Shown here: one piece after another, positions 24,512-33,724 of the stretch
Layout of the letters: each line of letters opens with the position of its first letter
Numbering within the stretch: the stretch's first letter is position 1
Source: SIG459 sp045538735
GTDB lineage: Bacteria; Bacillota; Clostridia; Oscillospirales; Oscillospiraceae
Assembly (NCBI GenBank): GCA_045538735.1
Contig: JAZSRY010000004.1
Span: 1 to 64,000 of the forward strand
Direction of reading: 5' to 3'
Length of the DNA stretch: 64,000 nucleotides
Made by a program: the position numbers and the translations under genes
Notes under the pieces: model-generated
The model's input: only the letters and a program-made list of their open reading frames with translations
The model's database searches: none
What the model was told of the DNA's origin: nothing

Positions 24512-24830
24512 GATCGCAGTAATAGGCGGCGCTGACAGCGTTATCGGCTTCAAGGCTCTTGGACTTGCCACATTTCCGGTGGATAGCCCCGAGAGTGCAA
24601 AGAAGGCGCTTCGCGCAGCCACAAAAGTGCAGGAAAACGGCGACGAATATGCCATCATCTATGTTGAAGAGACGGTGGCGCAGCATATGATGGAGGACAT
24701 CAGCCGTTTTCAGGAAAAACCCAGCCCTGCCATAATCCTCATACCGGGCAGAGACGGTCCCATAGGTTTGGGACTGAGCGCCCTGAAGGAAGCAGTGGAG
24801 AAAGCCGTTGGTAGTGACATACTGGGTTAA
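24504..24830 (+). CDS. V-type ATPase subunit F (central stalk)
   Basis: 108 aa. I chose the ATG at 24504, inside the end of subunit C, because the protein then begins MYKIAVIGGADSVIGFKALGL, the normal family N-terminus; an ATG at 24474 would add ten unmatched residues. The C-terminal IILIPG...GLSALKEAVEKAVGSDIL helix is the part that contacts subunit D. Small Rossmann-like rotor component. Confidence 0.93.
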   Translation: MYKIAVIGGADSVIGFKALGLATFPVDSPESAKKALRAATKVQENGDEYAIIYVEETVAQHMMEDISRFQEKPSPAIILIPGRDGPIGLGLSALKEAVEKAVGSDILG

Positions 24831-24848
24831 ATAGTAGGAGGAAAATAA

Positions 24849-26612
24849 ATGAGCGGAAAAGTAATTAAAGTAGCGGGACCGCTGGTAGTAGCCGAGGGAC
24901 TTTCCGACGCCAACGTATCTGACGTTGTCCGCGTTGGCCCTCAGCACCTTATCGGTGAGATACTGAACATGACCGGCGACCGCGCATCCATACAGGTATA
25001 CGAAGAGACCACCGGCCTCGGCCCCGGCGCAGAGGTTGTAACCACCGGCGTTCCCCTCTCCGTTGAACTGGGACCCGGTATGCTGGAAGGCATCTATGAC
25101 GGCATTCAGCGTCCTCTTACCGAGATAAGAGAGCTCTGCGGCCACACCATCGCCCGCGGCATCACCGTGCCCGCACTGGACAGAGAAAAGAGATGGAGCT
25201 TCCATCCCAGCGTAAAGGTCGGCGACATCCTTGTCCCCGGCGATGTTATCGGTACTGTTCAGGAAACCAGCGCAATTTTGCATAAGATCCTTGTCCCCGC
25301 AGGCAAGGGCGGCACCGTAAAGAGCATCGAAGAAGGCGACTTCACCGTTGAAGACACCGTCTGCGTTGTCGAGAATAAGGGCAAGGAAATTGCTCTCACC
25401 ATGATGCAGAAGTGGCCTGTCCGCGTAGGCAGACCCTATGCAAAGAAGTTTGTTCCGGATAAGCCCCTCCAGAGCGGTCAGAGAATAGTTGACACTATGT
25501 TCCCCGTAGCAAAGGGCGGTACCGCAGCTATCCCCGGTCCTTTCGGCAGCGGCAAAACCGTTATGCAGCACGCACTTGCAAAGTGGTCCGACGTGGATAT
25601 CGTGGTCTACATCGGCTGCGGCGAGCGCGGCAACGAGATGACCGACGTTCTGATGGAGTTCCCTGAACTCATCGACCCCCATACCGGCGAGCCTCTCATG
25701 AAGCGCACTGTGCTTATAGCCAACACCTCCGATATGCCCGTTGCAGCCCGTGAGGCCAGTATCTATACCGGCATCACCATCGCCGAGTATTTCAGAGATA
25801 TGGGCTATGACGTTGCAGTTATCGCAGACTCCACCTCCCGTTGGGCAGAGGCCCTTCGTGAGATGTCCGGCCGTCTGGAAGAAATGCCCGGTGAAGAGGG
25901 CTATCCCGCTTACCTGGCTTCCCGTATCGCCCAGTTCTATGAGCGCGCAGGTGTAATCCAGTGCCTTGGCAGCGATGAGAGAAAAGGCTCCCTCACCGCC
26001 GTTGGCGCAGTTTCTCCTCCGGGCGGCGATATCTCCGAGCCTGTTTCTCAGGCAACCATGCGTATAACCAAGGTTTTCTGGGCTCTGGACTCCAGCCTCG
26101 CTTATGCCCGCCACTTCCCCGCCATCAACTGGCTGAACTCCCACTCTCTGTATCTGGATTCTCTCAAGCCCTGGTATGAGAGCAATTATCCCGGCTTCAT
26201 CGCCAACAGAGACAAGGCAATGGCCATTCTGCAGGAAGAAGCCAGCCTGAACGAAATCGTTCGTCTTGTCGGTGCAGACGCCCTTGCTCCCGCCGAGCAG
26301 CTGACCCTTGCAACCGCAAAGATGATTCGCGAGGACTTCCTCCAGCAGAACTCCTTTGTGGATATAGACTCCTATTCTGAGACTGAGAGACAGTATCTGC
26401 TTATGGCAATGATTCTGGACTTCGAAGTTCAGGCAAGAGCCGCCATCGCACAGGGCGTTGAACTTGGAAAGATTCTCGCAATACCCGTAAGAGAAAAAAT
26501 CGGCCGCGCAAAGAGTGTGCCCGCCGATGCATATAAGGCAGAATATGCCATTATGAAAGAAGAAATGAAGGCACAGATTGATGAGCTTTACCATGGAGGT
26601 GAGGAACTGTGA
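24849..26612 (+). CDS. V-type ATPase catalytic subunit A
   Basis: 587 aa, AGGAGGAAA site. Walker A GPFGSGKTV (~230-238), GERGNEMTDVLMEFPEL (catalytic Glu region), SNTSDMPVAAREASIYTGITIAEYFRDMGYDVAVIADSTSRWAEALREMSGRLEEMPGEEGYPAYL (Walker B and arginine/serine-rich segments), plus the non-homologous insert (~100-190) that marks A rather than F-type beta subunits. Hydrolyses ATP in the A3B3 head. Stop overlaps the next start by 4 bp. Confidence 0.98.
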   Translation: MSGKVIKVAGPLVVAEGLSDANVSDVVRVGPQHLIGEILNMTGDRASIQVYEETTGLGPGAEVVTTGVPLSVELGPGMLEGIYDGIQRPLTEIRELCGHTIARGITVPALDREKRWSFHPSVKVGDILVPGDVIGTVQETSAILHKILVPAGKGGTVKSIEEGDFTVEDTVCVVENKGKEIALTMMQKWPVRVGRPYAKKFVPDKPLQSGQRIVDTMFPVAKGGTAAIPGPFGSGKTVMQHALAKWSDVDIVVYIGCGERGNEMTDVLMEFPELIDPHTGEPLMKRTVLIANTSDMPVAAREASIYTGITIAEYFRDMGYDVAVIADSTSRWAEALREMSGRLEEMPGEEGYPAYLASRIAQFYERAGVIQCLGSDERKGSLTAVGAVSPPGGDISEPVSQATMRITKVFWALDSSLAYARHFPAINWLNSHSLYLDSLKPWYESNYPGFIANRDKAMAILQEEASLNEIVRLVGADALAPAEQLTLATAKMIREDFLQQNSFVDIDSYSETERQYLLMAMILDFEVQARAAIAQGVELGKILAIPVREKIGRAKSVPADAYKAEYAIMKEEMKAQIDELYHGGEEL

Positions 26613-27982
26613 TCAAAGAATACAGAACAATACATGAGGTCGTCAGTCCTCTTATGGTAGTAGAGCAGGTAGAGGGCGTCACCTATGACGAGCTCTGCGA
26701 GATCCAGCTTCCCAGCGGAGAAATCCGCCACGGTAAGGTTCTGGAAGTAAACGGCGACAGAGCCGTAGTACAGCTCTATGAATCCGCAGCAGGCATCAAC
26801 CTGCGCGACAGCAAGGTTCGCTTCCTTGGCCATCCTCTGGAGCTGGCAGTGAGCGAGGATATGCTGGGACGCGTATTCAACGGCATGGGCAAGCCCATTG
26901 ACGGAGGCCCTGAAATGCTGGCTGAGGCTCATCTGGATATAAACGGCCTCCCCATGAACCCCGCAGCAAGAGCTTACCCCGCTGAGTTCATCCAGACCGG
27001 CGTTTCCACCATTGACGGTCTTAACACCCTTGTCCGCGGTCAGAAGCTGCCCATCTTCTCCGGAAGCGGCCTGCCCCACAAGGAGCTTGCTGCCCAGATT
27101 GCCCGTCAGGCTAAGGTTCTGGGTGCCGACGATAAGTTCGCCGTTGTCTTTGCCGCAATAGGTATCACCTTCGAAGAGTCCGAATTCTTCGTTCAGGAGT
27201 TCAAGCGCACCGGCGCTATTGACAGAACTGTCCTTTTCTCCAACCTTGCAAACGAGCCCGCCGTTGAGCGTATCGCAACTCCCCGTATGGCGCTCACCGC
27301 AGCCGAGTATCTGGCATTCGAGAAGGATATGCATGTTCTTGTTATCCTTACCGACATTACCAACTATGCCGAAGCTCTCCGTGAGATTTCCGCCGCAAAG
27401 AAGGAAGTTCCCGGACGCCGCGGCTATCCCGGTTATCTCTATACCGACCTTGCAACCATGTATGAGCGTGCAGGCCGCCGCGTAGGCAAGGCCGGCTCCA
27501 TCACCATGATTCCCATCCTCACCATGCCCGAGGATGACAAGACCCATCCCATCCCTGACCTTACCGGCTACATCACCGAAGGTCAGATAATCCTCAACCG
27601 CGAGCTCTTCCGCAAGGGCATCGTTCCCCCCGTGGATGTTCTGCCCTCCCTGAGCCGTCTGAAGGATAAGGGTATAGGCGCAGGCAAGACCCGCGAGGAC
27701 CACAGCGGTACCATGAACCAGCTGTTTGCTGCTTATGCGGCAGGTAAGGATGCCAAGGAGCTTATGACCATTCTGGGCGAAAGCGCACTGAGCGAGACCG
27801 ACAAGCTTTATGCAAAGTTTGCCGAAGAGTTTGAAGAGCGCTATGTAAGCCAGGGCAATGAGACCAACCGCAGCATAGAGGAAACCCTTAACATCGGCTG
27901 GGAGCTGCTGAGCATACTTCCCAGAAGCGAGCTCAAGCGAGTAAAGGTAGAGCACATCGAGAAGTATATGCCCAAAGAGTAA
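26609..27982 (+). CDS. V-type ATPase regulatory subunit B
   Basis: 457 aa, GTG start in a GTGA overlap with subunit A, preceded by GGAGGTGAGG. Lacks a functional P-loop (FSGSGLPHKELAAQI in its place), as is normal for the non-catalytic B subunit, and has the family hallmarks EFFVQEFKRTGAIDRTVLFSNLANEPAVERI and LTDITNYAEALREISAAKKEVPGRRGYPGYLYTDLATMYERAGR, the latter providing the arginine that reaches the A-subunit site. Confidence 0.98.
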   Translation: MIKEYRTIHEVVSPLMVVEQVEGVTYDELCEIQLPSGEIRHGKVLEVNGDRAVVQLYESAAGINLRDSKVRFLGHPLELAVSEDMLGRVFNGMGKPIDGGPEMLAEAHLDINGLPMNPAARAYPAEFIQTGVSTIDGLNTLVRGQKLPIFSGSGLPHKELAAQIARQAKVLGADDKFAVVFAAIGITFEESEFFVQEFKRTGAIDRTVLFSNLANEPAVERIATPRMALTAAEYLAFEKDMHVLVILTDITNYAEALREISAAKKEVPGRRGYPGYLYTDLATMYERAGRRVGKAGSITMIPILTMPEDDKTHPIPDLTGYITEGQIILNRELFRKGIVPPVDVLPSLSRLKDKGIGAGKTREDHSGTMNQLFAAYAAGKDAKELMTILGESALSETDKLYAKFAEEFEERYVSQGNETNRSIEETLNIGWELLSILPRSELKRVKVEHIEKYMPKE

Positions 27983-27994
27983 GGGGGAAGAAAC

Positions 27995-28654
27995 ATGCCA
28001 AAAACAGCGGTAACCCCCACAAGAATGGTGCTCAACCAGCTTAAGGGACGCTTAAAGACCGCAACCCGAGGCCACAAGCTTCTCAAGGATAAACGCGATG
28101 AGCTGATGCGTCAGTTCATGGACGTTGTGAAGAAGAATAAAGAGCTTCGTCTGAGAGTTGAAGCAGGACTCACCGAGGCCTTCGGCGCACTGACCGTTGC
28201 CAGTGCGGTTATGAGCCCCGAGATGCTGGAGCAGGCGCTGATGTATCCCCGCCAGAGCGTTGAGCTGGGAGTGGGCTTCAAAAACGTGATGAGCGTTAAT
28301 GTGCCCGAATATACCTTCCGCACCCAGAACGCAGACCCCGGCGAGATATATCCCTACGGATTTGCTCAGACCAGCGGCGAGCTGGATATAGCGATGCAGA
28401 GCCTGAGCCGTGTTTTCGAGGATATGCTGGAGCTGGCGCAGATTGAAAAGACAATGCAGCTTCTGGCGGAGGAGATTGAAAAGACCCGCCGCAGAGTTAA
28501 TGCCCTTGAGTATGTCATGATTCCCGACATGAAGGAGAACATCAAGTTCATCACCATGAAGCTGGAAGAAAACGACCTGAGCACCAAGGTTCGCCTTATG
28601 AAGGTGAAGGAAATGGTCCTGCAGCAGGCCCACGATTTCAAATATCCCCAGTGA
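27995..28654 (+). CDS. V-type ATPase subunit D (rotor shaft)
   Basis: 219 aa. Starts with PTRMVLNQLKGRLKTATRGHKLLKDKRDELMRQF, the conserved N-terminal helix of subunit D, and ends with a long C-terminal helix (TRRRVNALEYVMIPDMKENIKFITMKLEENDLSTKVRLMKVKEMVL). The two helices form the coiled-coil shaft inside A3B3. Last gene of the operon (order H/G-I-K-E-C-F-A-B-D), closed by a terminator. Confidence 0.97.
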   Translation: MPKTAVTPTRMVLNQLKGRLKTATRGHKLLKDKRDELMRQFMDVVKKNKELRLRVEAGLTEAFGALTVASAVMSPEMLEQALMYPRQSVELGVGFKNVMSVNVPEYTFRTQNADPGEIYPYGFAQTSGELDIAMQSLSRVFEDMLELAQIEKTMQLLAEEIEKTRRRVNALEYVMIPDMKENIKFITMKLEENDLSTKVRLMKVKEMVLQQAHDFKYPQ

Positions 28655-28657
28655 TAA

Positions 28658-28698
28658 AAAACCCGACTTGTGTAAACATACAAGTCGGGTTTTCATTT
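28658..28698. terminator. bidirectional terminator of the V-ATPase operon and the CDF gene
   Basis: 14-bp perfect stem AAAACCCGACTTGT with its complement, 8-base loop, T-rich tail. Confidence 0.85.
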
Positions 28699-28699
28699 T

Positions 28700-29617
28700 T
28701 TAATGATGGTGGTGATGGTGGTGCCCGTGATGGTGCCCGTGGTGATGTCCGGGGCTTTCTTTTTCGTCAATATGACAGACTTTGTCGTGGCAGTTCTCGT
28801 CCTCGCCTTCAAGCTCAAGGGTGGAGTGGAAAATGCCCAGCTCCTTCAGCTTCTCGCGGACAAGAGCCTTGCACTGCTGACCCTTGGCGCTTGTAACGAT
28901 ATGCATGGTGGCATAGTTGTTTATTCCGTCCAAACTCCAAATGTGGATATGGTGAACATCGCTGACGCACTCTATTTCGCAAAGACTTTCTCTCAGTTCA
29001 TCAATGCAGATGCCCTCGGGTGATTTTTCCAGGAAGAGGGAAAGGGCATCCTTCATATTGCGCAGGGCGTTGAAGCCGATGAAAAGGGCAATGGCAAGGG
29101 ACAGAATGGGGTCAATGATAACGGCGTCCGTGAAGCGCATGATTATAGCGCCCAGCAAAACCGCCGCCCAGCCCAGAACATCCTCCAGCATGTGCAGACT
29201 GACAGCCTTCTGACTGTGAGACTCACCGTGGCTTGTTATCAAAGCCGCAGCAAGATTGACCGCAAGACCGATAATGGCGAAGATTATCATGCCGCTGTAA
29301 TTGACGGGGACGGGGTTTATAATTCTGTGAATGGCGTTATATATGACTATAAGTGAGCCTAAAAGCAGAATAAGATATGTTATAAGGCCGCCAAGGACAG
29401 AAAGACGTCCATAGCCGTAGGTGTATTTTTCGTCGGGCTGCTTCCTGCTTTTCTTTTCGAGGAAAAATGCAAGGCCAATACTTGCTGCGTCGCCGAGGTC
29501 GTGAAGAGCGTCGGAAATAATTGCGACGCTGCCTGTAAAAATTCCGCCGAAGAATTCGAATATTGAAAAAGCCAGATTTAGTATAAAGGCTGTAAGAATT
29601 TTCTTTTCCGTTTTCAT
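28700..29617 (-). CDS. cation diffusion facilitator (CDF) metal exporter with His-rich tail
   Basis: 305 aa from the ATG at 29617, which has GGAGGG 5-10 bases upstream; an ATG 12 bases earlier would use the same sequence as codons. Six TMs; metal-site motifs DALHDLGD in TM2 (HxxxD) and HMLEDVLG in TM5 (HxxxD) give the HD-HD site typical of Zn2+/Co2+/Cd2+ exporters. A cytoplasmic ferredoxin-like domain follows (SDVHHIHIWSLDG). The last ~20 residues are almost only His and Gly, an extra metal-binding tail. Divergent from a TetR gene, its likely regulator. Confidence 0.93.
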   Translation of the reverse strand: MKTEKKILTAFILNLAFSIFEFFGGIFTGSVAIISDALHDLGDAASIGLAFFLEKKSRKQPDEKYTYGYGRLSVLGGLITYLILLLGSLIVIYNAIHRIINPVPVNYSGMIIFAIIGLAVNLAAALITSHGESHSQKAVSLHMLEDVLGWAAVLLGAIIMRFTDAVIIDPILSLAIALFIGFNALRNMKDALSLFLEKSPEGICIDELRESLCEIECVSDVHHIHIWSLDGINNYATMHIVTSAKGQQCKALVREKLKELGIFHSTLELEGEDENCHDKVCHIDEKESPGHHHGHHHGHHHHHHH

Positions 29618-29674
29618 GTTGCCCTCCATAGATAAAATCAGAACAATGAGTACGATACCGAACTTGCTGTATAC

Positions 29675-29693
29675 TATTTTATGTGATAAAATA
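29675..29693. promoter_or_regulatory. 8-3-8 palindrome in the CDF/TetR divergent region, candidate TetR operator
   Basis: TATTTTAT-GTG-ATAAAATA, perfectly symmetric, 58 bp upstream of the CDF start and 60 bp upstream of the TetR start, so one repressor dimer could control both genes. A+T-rich, so chance symmetry is possible. Confidence 0.5.
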
Positions 29694-29752
29694 TAAAAAG
29701 CAACATTCAGCCGTGCTTTGGTGTATGTTATCGGACATTTTTGGAGGTTTGT

Positions 29753-30301
29753 ATGGATAGACGCAGAAGAAAAACCAGAGAGGCCATCTTTGCTGCCTTT
29801 ATTGAGCTGCTCTCCGGAAAGGAATTTTCCCAGATAACTGTGGGAGAAATAATTGAGAAAGCCGATGTGGGGCGGGCAACCTTTTATGACCATTTTGAGA
29901 CCAAGGATTATCTTTTGAAGGAGCTTTGCGAGGACCTTTTCTGCCATATATTTGACGCGGAGGAAAATGAGAGCGGCCACATTCATCTCTTCAGCTGCGA
30001 TGCTCCCGAATCAGCTTTTGCGCATTTATTCCTTCATCTTCAGAAGAATGACAATAATATTCTGCGGCTGCTCTCCTGCCGCAACAATGATTTGTTCCTG
30101 CGCTATTTCAAAGAGCAGCTGGGCAAAATGGCGAAGAGCCAGATGCAGCTTTTCGCGGAGAGAAAAAGCGAGAAGCTGCCCGAAAGCTTCTGGATAAACC
30201 ATATATCCTCAACATTTGTTGAAACCCTGCGCTGGTGGGTGGATAACGGAATGAAGGAATCTGCGGAGGAAATAACGGAGTATTTTTATCTTGCGGTATA
30301 A
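29753..30301 (+). CDS. TetR/AcrR family transcriptional regulator
   Basis: 182 aa from ATG with TTTGGAGG just upstream. The N-terminal helix-turn-helix is clear: RRKTREAIFAAFIELLSGKEFSQITVGEIIEKADVGRATFYDHFETKDYLL (residues ~5-55), where ITVGEI...A.VGRATFY.HF is the TetR recognition unit. The C-terminal half resembles the TetR_C ligand-binding domains of Firmicutes regulators and ends in a WWVDNGM...YF helix. Its position, back to back with the CDF exporter and sharing the palindrome at 29675, suggests control of that gene. Confidence 0.9.
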   Translation: MDRRRRKTREAIFAAFIELLSGKEFSQITVGEIIEKADVGRATFYDHFETKDYLLKELCEDLFCHIFDAEENESGHIHLFSCDAPESAFAHLFLHLQKNDNNILRLLSCRNNDLFLRYFKEQLGKMAKSQMQLFAERKSEKLPESFWINHISSTFVETLRWWVDNGMKESAEEITEYFYLAV

Positions 30302-30338
30302 AAAAGTGTTCTGCTCTTTGAGAGCAGAACGCTTTTTT
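30301..30338. terminator. bidirectional terminator
   Basis: 17-bp stem AAAAAGTGTTCTGCTCT with complementary arm (one G-T), 3-base loop, T6; shared by the TetR gene and tcdA. Confidence 0.85.
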
Positions 30339-30339
30339 G

Positions 30340-31053
30340 CTATTCGCTTTTTGTAAGGCTGAGCACCACATGCTGCGCCAGCAGAAGTCCCGCAGCAGCG
30401 GGGACCCAGACGAGAGAGCCGGGCACGCTTCGGCGCCCGGGAGGGGGTGCCTCCCGCTGTTCGGGAGATATGCCCTCTTCGGGGGAGAAAACCACGCTCA
30501 GATGGTTGATGCCCCGTTTGCGCAGCTCCTTGCGGACAACTCTCGCAAGGGGACAGCCCTCCGTTTTTGAAATGTCGCAGATGCGCAGAAGGCTTGCGTC
30601 GGTCTTGTTGCCGGTGCCGAGGGCGGAAACGATGGGGATGGAGCGCTCCTTAGCGCTGAGAATAAGGTCCACCTTGCAGGCAACAAGGTCGATTGCGTCC
30701 ACGATGAAGTCATATTTTTCCGTGAAAAAGCGCTCTCTGTCGGCGGCCTCATAGCGGGCGCAGAGGGTGGTGACAGCGCAGTGGGGGTTGATGTCCCGGA
30801 TGCGGCGGGCCATGGCCTCAGGCTTTTCCATGCCGATGGTGGAATCAAGGGCAAGAATCTGCCGGTTTATATTGCTCTCGCCTACCCGGTCCTGGTCAAT
30901 AAGGGTGAGCCCTCCCACGCCTGCTCTTGCAAGAGCTTCGGCGCACCAGGAGCCCACTCCGCCTATGCCGAATATGGCAACGCGGGAATTTTTAAGTTTT
31001 TCCATTGCCTCGCTGCCAAGGAGCATTTCCTGGCGGAGGAATCTTTCGGACAT
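30340..31053 (-). CDS. tcdA: tRNA threonylcarbamoyladenosine dehydratase, ThiF/E1-like
   Basis: 237 aa. ATP-binding GIGGVGSWCAEALARAGVG near residues 29-47, then LIDQDRVGESNINRQILA (the conserved D..d.vn.sN.nRQ motif) and DAIDLVACKVDLI. TcdA (CsdL) uses ATP to cyclise t6A37 in tRNA to ct6A, which sharpens ANN decoding. Length and ending (ARVVRKELRKRGI, then a Pro/Gly loop and hydrophobic PGSLVWVPAAAGLLLAQHVV) match TcdA rather than sulfur-carrier adenylyltransferases. Monocistronic. Confidence 0.9.
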   Translation of the reverse strand: MSERFLRQEMLLGSEAMEKLKNSRVAIFGIGGVGSWCAEALARAGVGGLTLIDQDRVGESNINRQILALDSTIGMEKPEAMARRIRDINPHCAVTTLCARYEAADRERFFTEKYDFIVDAIDLVACKVDLILSAKERSIPIVSALGTGNKTDASLLRICDISKTEGCPLARVVRKELRKRGINHLSVVFSPEEGISPEQREAPPPGRRSVPGSLVWVPAAAGLLLAQHVVLSLTKSE

Positions 31054-31080
31054 AAGCTATCCCTCTCTTTTCAGAGTGTG

Positions 31081-31108
31081 AAAAAAGGCAGCCGGGGCTG
31101 CCTTTTTT
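31081..31108. terminator. terminator downstream of the foldase gene
   Basis: 12-bp perfect stem AAAAAAGGCAGC/GCTGCCTTTTTT with a CGGG loop, on the 3' side of the foldase gene (minus strand). Confidence 0.8.
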
Positions 31109-31112
31109 ATTA

Positions 31113-32612
31113 TCAGTCGAGATTTACATACTTCATGCCGGAGCCTTCTGCAACAGCGTAGTTTGCAACAAGAGCATTCATAGCTTCGTTGTAGTCGGCG
31201 GCGCGCATATCGCTTTCAGCGATTCTGTCGCTGAAGATATCGCCGAGGGCGGAGAAGTACATAACGTGGTAGCCTGCGTAGCTGCCGTTGCTGCCGTAGA
31301 CAATGCCGCTGTCGCCGGGCTTTTTGCCTTCGTGGAAGAGGAAGTTGTTGAACTCTTCAACCATGTAGTCCTGATATACCTCGCTGTAAAGACCGCCGTT
31401 GGTCATAGAGCCTTCGTCCTGAGAATACTCGTTAGCGAGTGCGGCAAAGTTTTCCTCGGTGGGATTTTCCTGCCAGAGGGCGTAGATGCGCTCGGCCTCT
31501 GCCTTTGCGGTTGCGAGAGCTTCCTCGGTGAACTCGCCGTTTTCATCGACGAGAGCGGGGACGAGGATGTGGCGGACGTCAACAAGCTGATAGTGGTTGT
31601 CGTTTCTGGAAAGGAACATAACGGCGTAGCTTCCAGTTTCGGTGTCGATAACGGTGGTTTCACCCTCGATGCGGTTTGCGTCCATAACCCAGTCTCTGTA
31701 AACTTCGCTGACGGTCTGACCCTGAGAGATGGCCATAGTGGACTCAACTCTCTCATAGAGGCTCTTGCTGGTGCCGGGAACGAAGTTGCGGACATTGGTG
31801 GTGAACTCTTCGCTGGTCTTTGCCTGAGCAATCTTCTCAGCCTCTTCGTGAGCGGCTGCGGTCTTCTCCTCGTCGCTCAGGTCAGCGAAGGCTTCGCCGG
31901 AGGTGCTGACCAGGTAGTAGTGATACTTAACAAAGTCGAAATCGTTAGCCTTGGATGCGTAGTGAGCCTCAATCTCCTGGGGGGTGTATTCGAAGCTTTC
32001 GTCAAGCTGAAGGGCATACTCGGAGGCGAGATACTGCTTTTCGGCGATCTCGCGGAGGAGCTTGCTGTCAAAGCCCTTGCAGAAGTTGGTAGCAAGGAAG
32101 CTGTTCAGATCGCCGTAACCGTTGGTGGTGGCAACCTCTTCATAGTAAGCGATGTCGGACTCAATGTATGCAATGCTCTCTTCGCTGAGGGTCATGCCTG
32201 CCTTGACAGCCTCATCATAGAGGACGGTAAGGTTGGTGAGGGAGATAACGGCCTGATTGTAGAAATAATCTGCCCAAGTCTGGACGCCGTCGCCGAACAT
32301 AGAGGTCTGCTGGCTGAGAGGACGGGAGGTGTCCAGAATGTATGCAGCCATATCGCCATAGCTCTCATAAATGCTGGCATAGGTGGAGCTGACAGCGCTT
32401 CTGTAGAAGTAGCTGAACTCAGCGGGAGAATACTCGGTCTCGCCGATGGTGATAGCGGTGGTCTTGGTGGTGCTGATGTTGGAATTGATAAGGGCGGCTG
32501 CTGCAACAACGATTGCGAGGCAAACGATGAAAACTATGCAAGCGGTATAAAACTTGCGGCTCTTCTTTGCTTCCTCGGCAGCTGCTGCCATCTTCTTTTC
32601 TTTGGAACTCAT
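31113..32612 (-). CDS. membrane-anchored peptidyl-prolyl isomerase, SurA/PrsA-like foldase
   Basis: 499 aa. A short cytoplasmic N-terminus (MSSKEKKMAAAAEEAKKSRK) and one TM (~22-43, TACIVFIVCLAIVVAAAALI) anchor it outside the membrane; there is no lipobox, unlike classic PrsA. A SurA-like N-terminal region follows, and residues ~345-470 hold a parvulin domain (VDVRHILVPAL...AEAERIYALWQENPTEENFAALANEYSQDEGSMTNGGLY...YAGYHVMYF). The long insert and acidic character are common in Clostridia. Likely helps fold exported proteins. Promoter at 32675-32703. Confidence 0.85.
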   Translation of the reverse strand: MSSKEKKMAAAAEEAKKSRKFYTACIVFIVCLAIVVAAAALINSNISTTKTTAITIGETEYSPAEFSYFYRSAVSSTYASIYESYGDMAAYILDTSRPLSQQTSMFGDGVQTWADYFYNQAVISLTNLTVLYDEAVKAGMTLSEESIAYIESDIAYYEEVATTNGYGDLNSFLATNFCKGFDSKLLREIAEKQYLASEYALQLDESFEYTPQEIEAHYASKANDFDFVKYHYYLVSTSGEAFADLSDEEKTAAAHEEAEKIAQAKTSEEFTTNVRNFVPGTSKSLYERVESTMAISQGQTVSEVYRDWVMDANRIEGETTVIDTETGSYAVMFLSRNDNHYQLVDVRHILVPALVDENGEFTEEALATAKAEAERIYALWQENPTEENFAALANEYSQDEGSMTNGGLYSEVYQDYMVEEFNNFLFHEGKKPGDSGIVYGSNGSYAGYHVMYFSALGDIFSDRIAESDMRAADYNEAMNALVANYAVAEGSGMKYVNLD

Positions 32613-32674
32613 TTTGGGGTATCATCCTTTTCGAATTATCTTTATGCGCGGTGTCGCTCCGCACAGCATCGCCC

Positions 32675-32703
32675 ATTATATACGATTTGCCTCCGCTTTT
32701 CAA
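32675..32703 (-). promoter_or_regulatory. sigma-A promoter of the foldase gene
   Basis: Minus strand TTGAAA, 17-bp spacer, TATAAT, giving a ~55-base leader. Confidence 0.7.
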
Positions 32704-32832
32704 GATAAATACATTTAAAATACAGGCAATTTGAGGCATTTTTGATGCCATTTGGCTTATATTATTTATTATATTCTTCCTTTTGCCACGCGGGCGTGGT
32801 ATTATGTTCCGGAAATTTGTTCAGGAGATATT

Positions 32833-33663
32833 ATGAAAAAACGCAAAGCTATATTGATAACAGCCCTTGTCCTCGTTTTTCTGATTGGGGCGCTCATACT
32901 GGATTCTTCCTGCCGCATCGTTACAACAGAACATACAATCTCTTCGGAGACTCTCCCCGAAAGCTTTGAGGGCTTCACCGTTTTGCAGCTCAGTGATATT
33001 CACGGCAGATGCTTCGGAAAAGATAATGAACGGCTTTTGAAGCGCGTGGAGAAGGCGGAGCCTGATATAATCGTGATAACGGGAGACCTTGCGGATGAGA
33101 AAACGGAGATGCAGGTCATCGATTCCTTGCTGGAGGCTCTAACAGAGATTGCCGACACCTACTATGTCAGCGGCAACCACGAATGGGGCGTTGGCTGCAT
33201 CGATGAGCTGAAGGAGCTTTTTGATAAGCATGGCGTTACCTATCTTGCCAATGACTACACCCTGTTGGATAGGAACGGGGAGAGCATAGTTCTCTGCGGA
33301 GTGGAGGATCCCAATGCCTATTTCGATATGCCCCGCCCCGATGAAGTGGTGGAGCGCATAGAAGCCGAGCAGGGGGATTGCTACCGCATACTCCTGGGCC
33401 ACCGCAACTACTGGGCAGAGAAATATCCCCGATTGAATGTGGACTTGATTTTCTGCGGCCATGCCCACGGCGGACTTGTGCGCATTCCGGGAGTGGGAGG
33501 CGTATTCGGCACGAGCTTTGACTTTTTTCCCGAAAATGTTGATGGCGCAAGGGAGTGCGGACGCTATACAGTGATAGTGTCCCGCGGTATAGGCAACAGC
33601 GCACCTGTACCCAGATTTTTCAACAACCCCGAAATTATTGTTGCAAGACTTGAAAAAGAGTAA
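32833..33663 (+). CDS. membrane-anchored metallophosphoesterase (YkuE-like)
   Basis: 276 aa from ATG after AGGAGA; in-frame codons further upstream lack a ribosome site. Begins KKRKAILITALVLVFLIGALILD, an N-terminal anchor or signal. Calcineurin-type motifs in order: LSDIHGRCFGKDN, GDLAD, GNHEW, LLGHRNYW and CGHAHGG, which bind two metal ions. YkuE-like enzymes act on phosphoester bonds at the outer membrane face, often in lipid or teichoic acid metabolism; substrate here is not known. Short inverted repeat CCACGC/GCGTGG at 32786-32799 lies in the leader region. Confidence 0.87.
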   Translation: MKKRKAILITALVLVFLIGALILDSSCRIVTTEHTISSETLPESFEGFTVLQLSDIHGRCFGKDNERLLKRVEKAEPDIIVITGDLADEKTEMQVIDSLLEALTEIADTYYVSGNHEWGVGCIDELKELFDKHGVTYLANDYTLLDRNGESIVLCGVEDPNAYFDMPRPDEVVERIEAEQGDCYRILLGHRNYWAEKYPRLNVDLIFCGHAHGGLVRIPGVGGVFGTSFDFFPENVDGARECGRYTVIVSRGIGNSAPVPRFFNNPEIIVARLEKE

Positions 33664-33724
33664 TCATCCCTGAAGATGGCGCATATACTGAAAGTATGTG
33701 CAATCTTTTACGGAGGTGGTTTCA

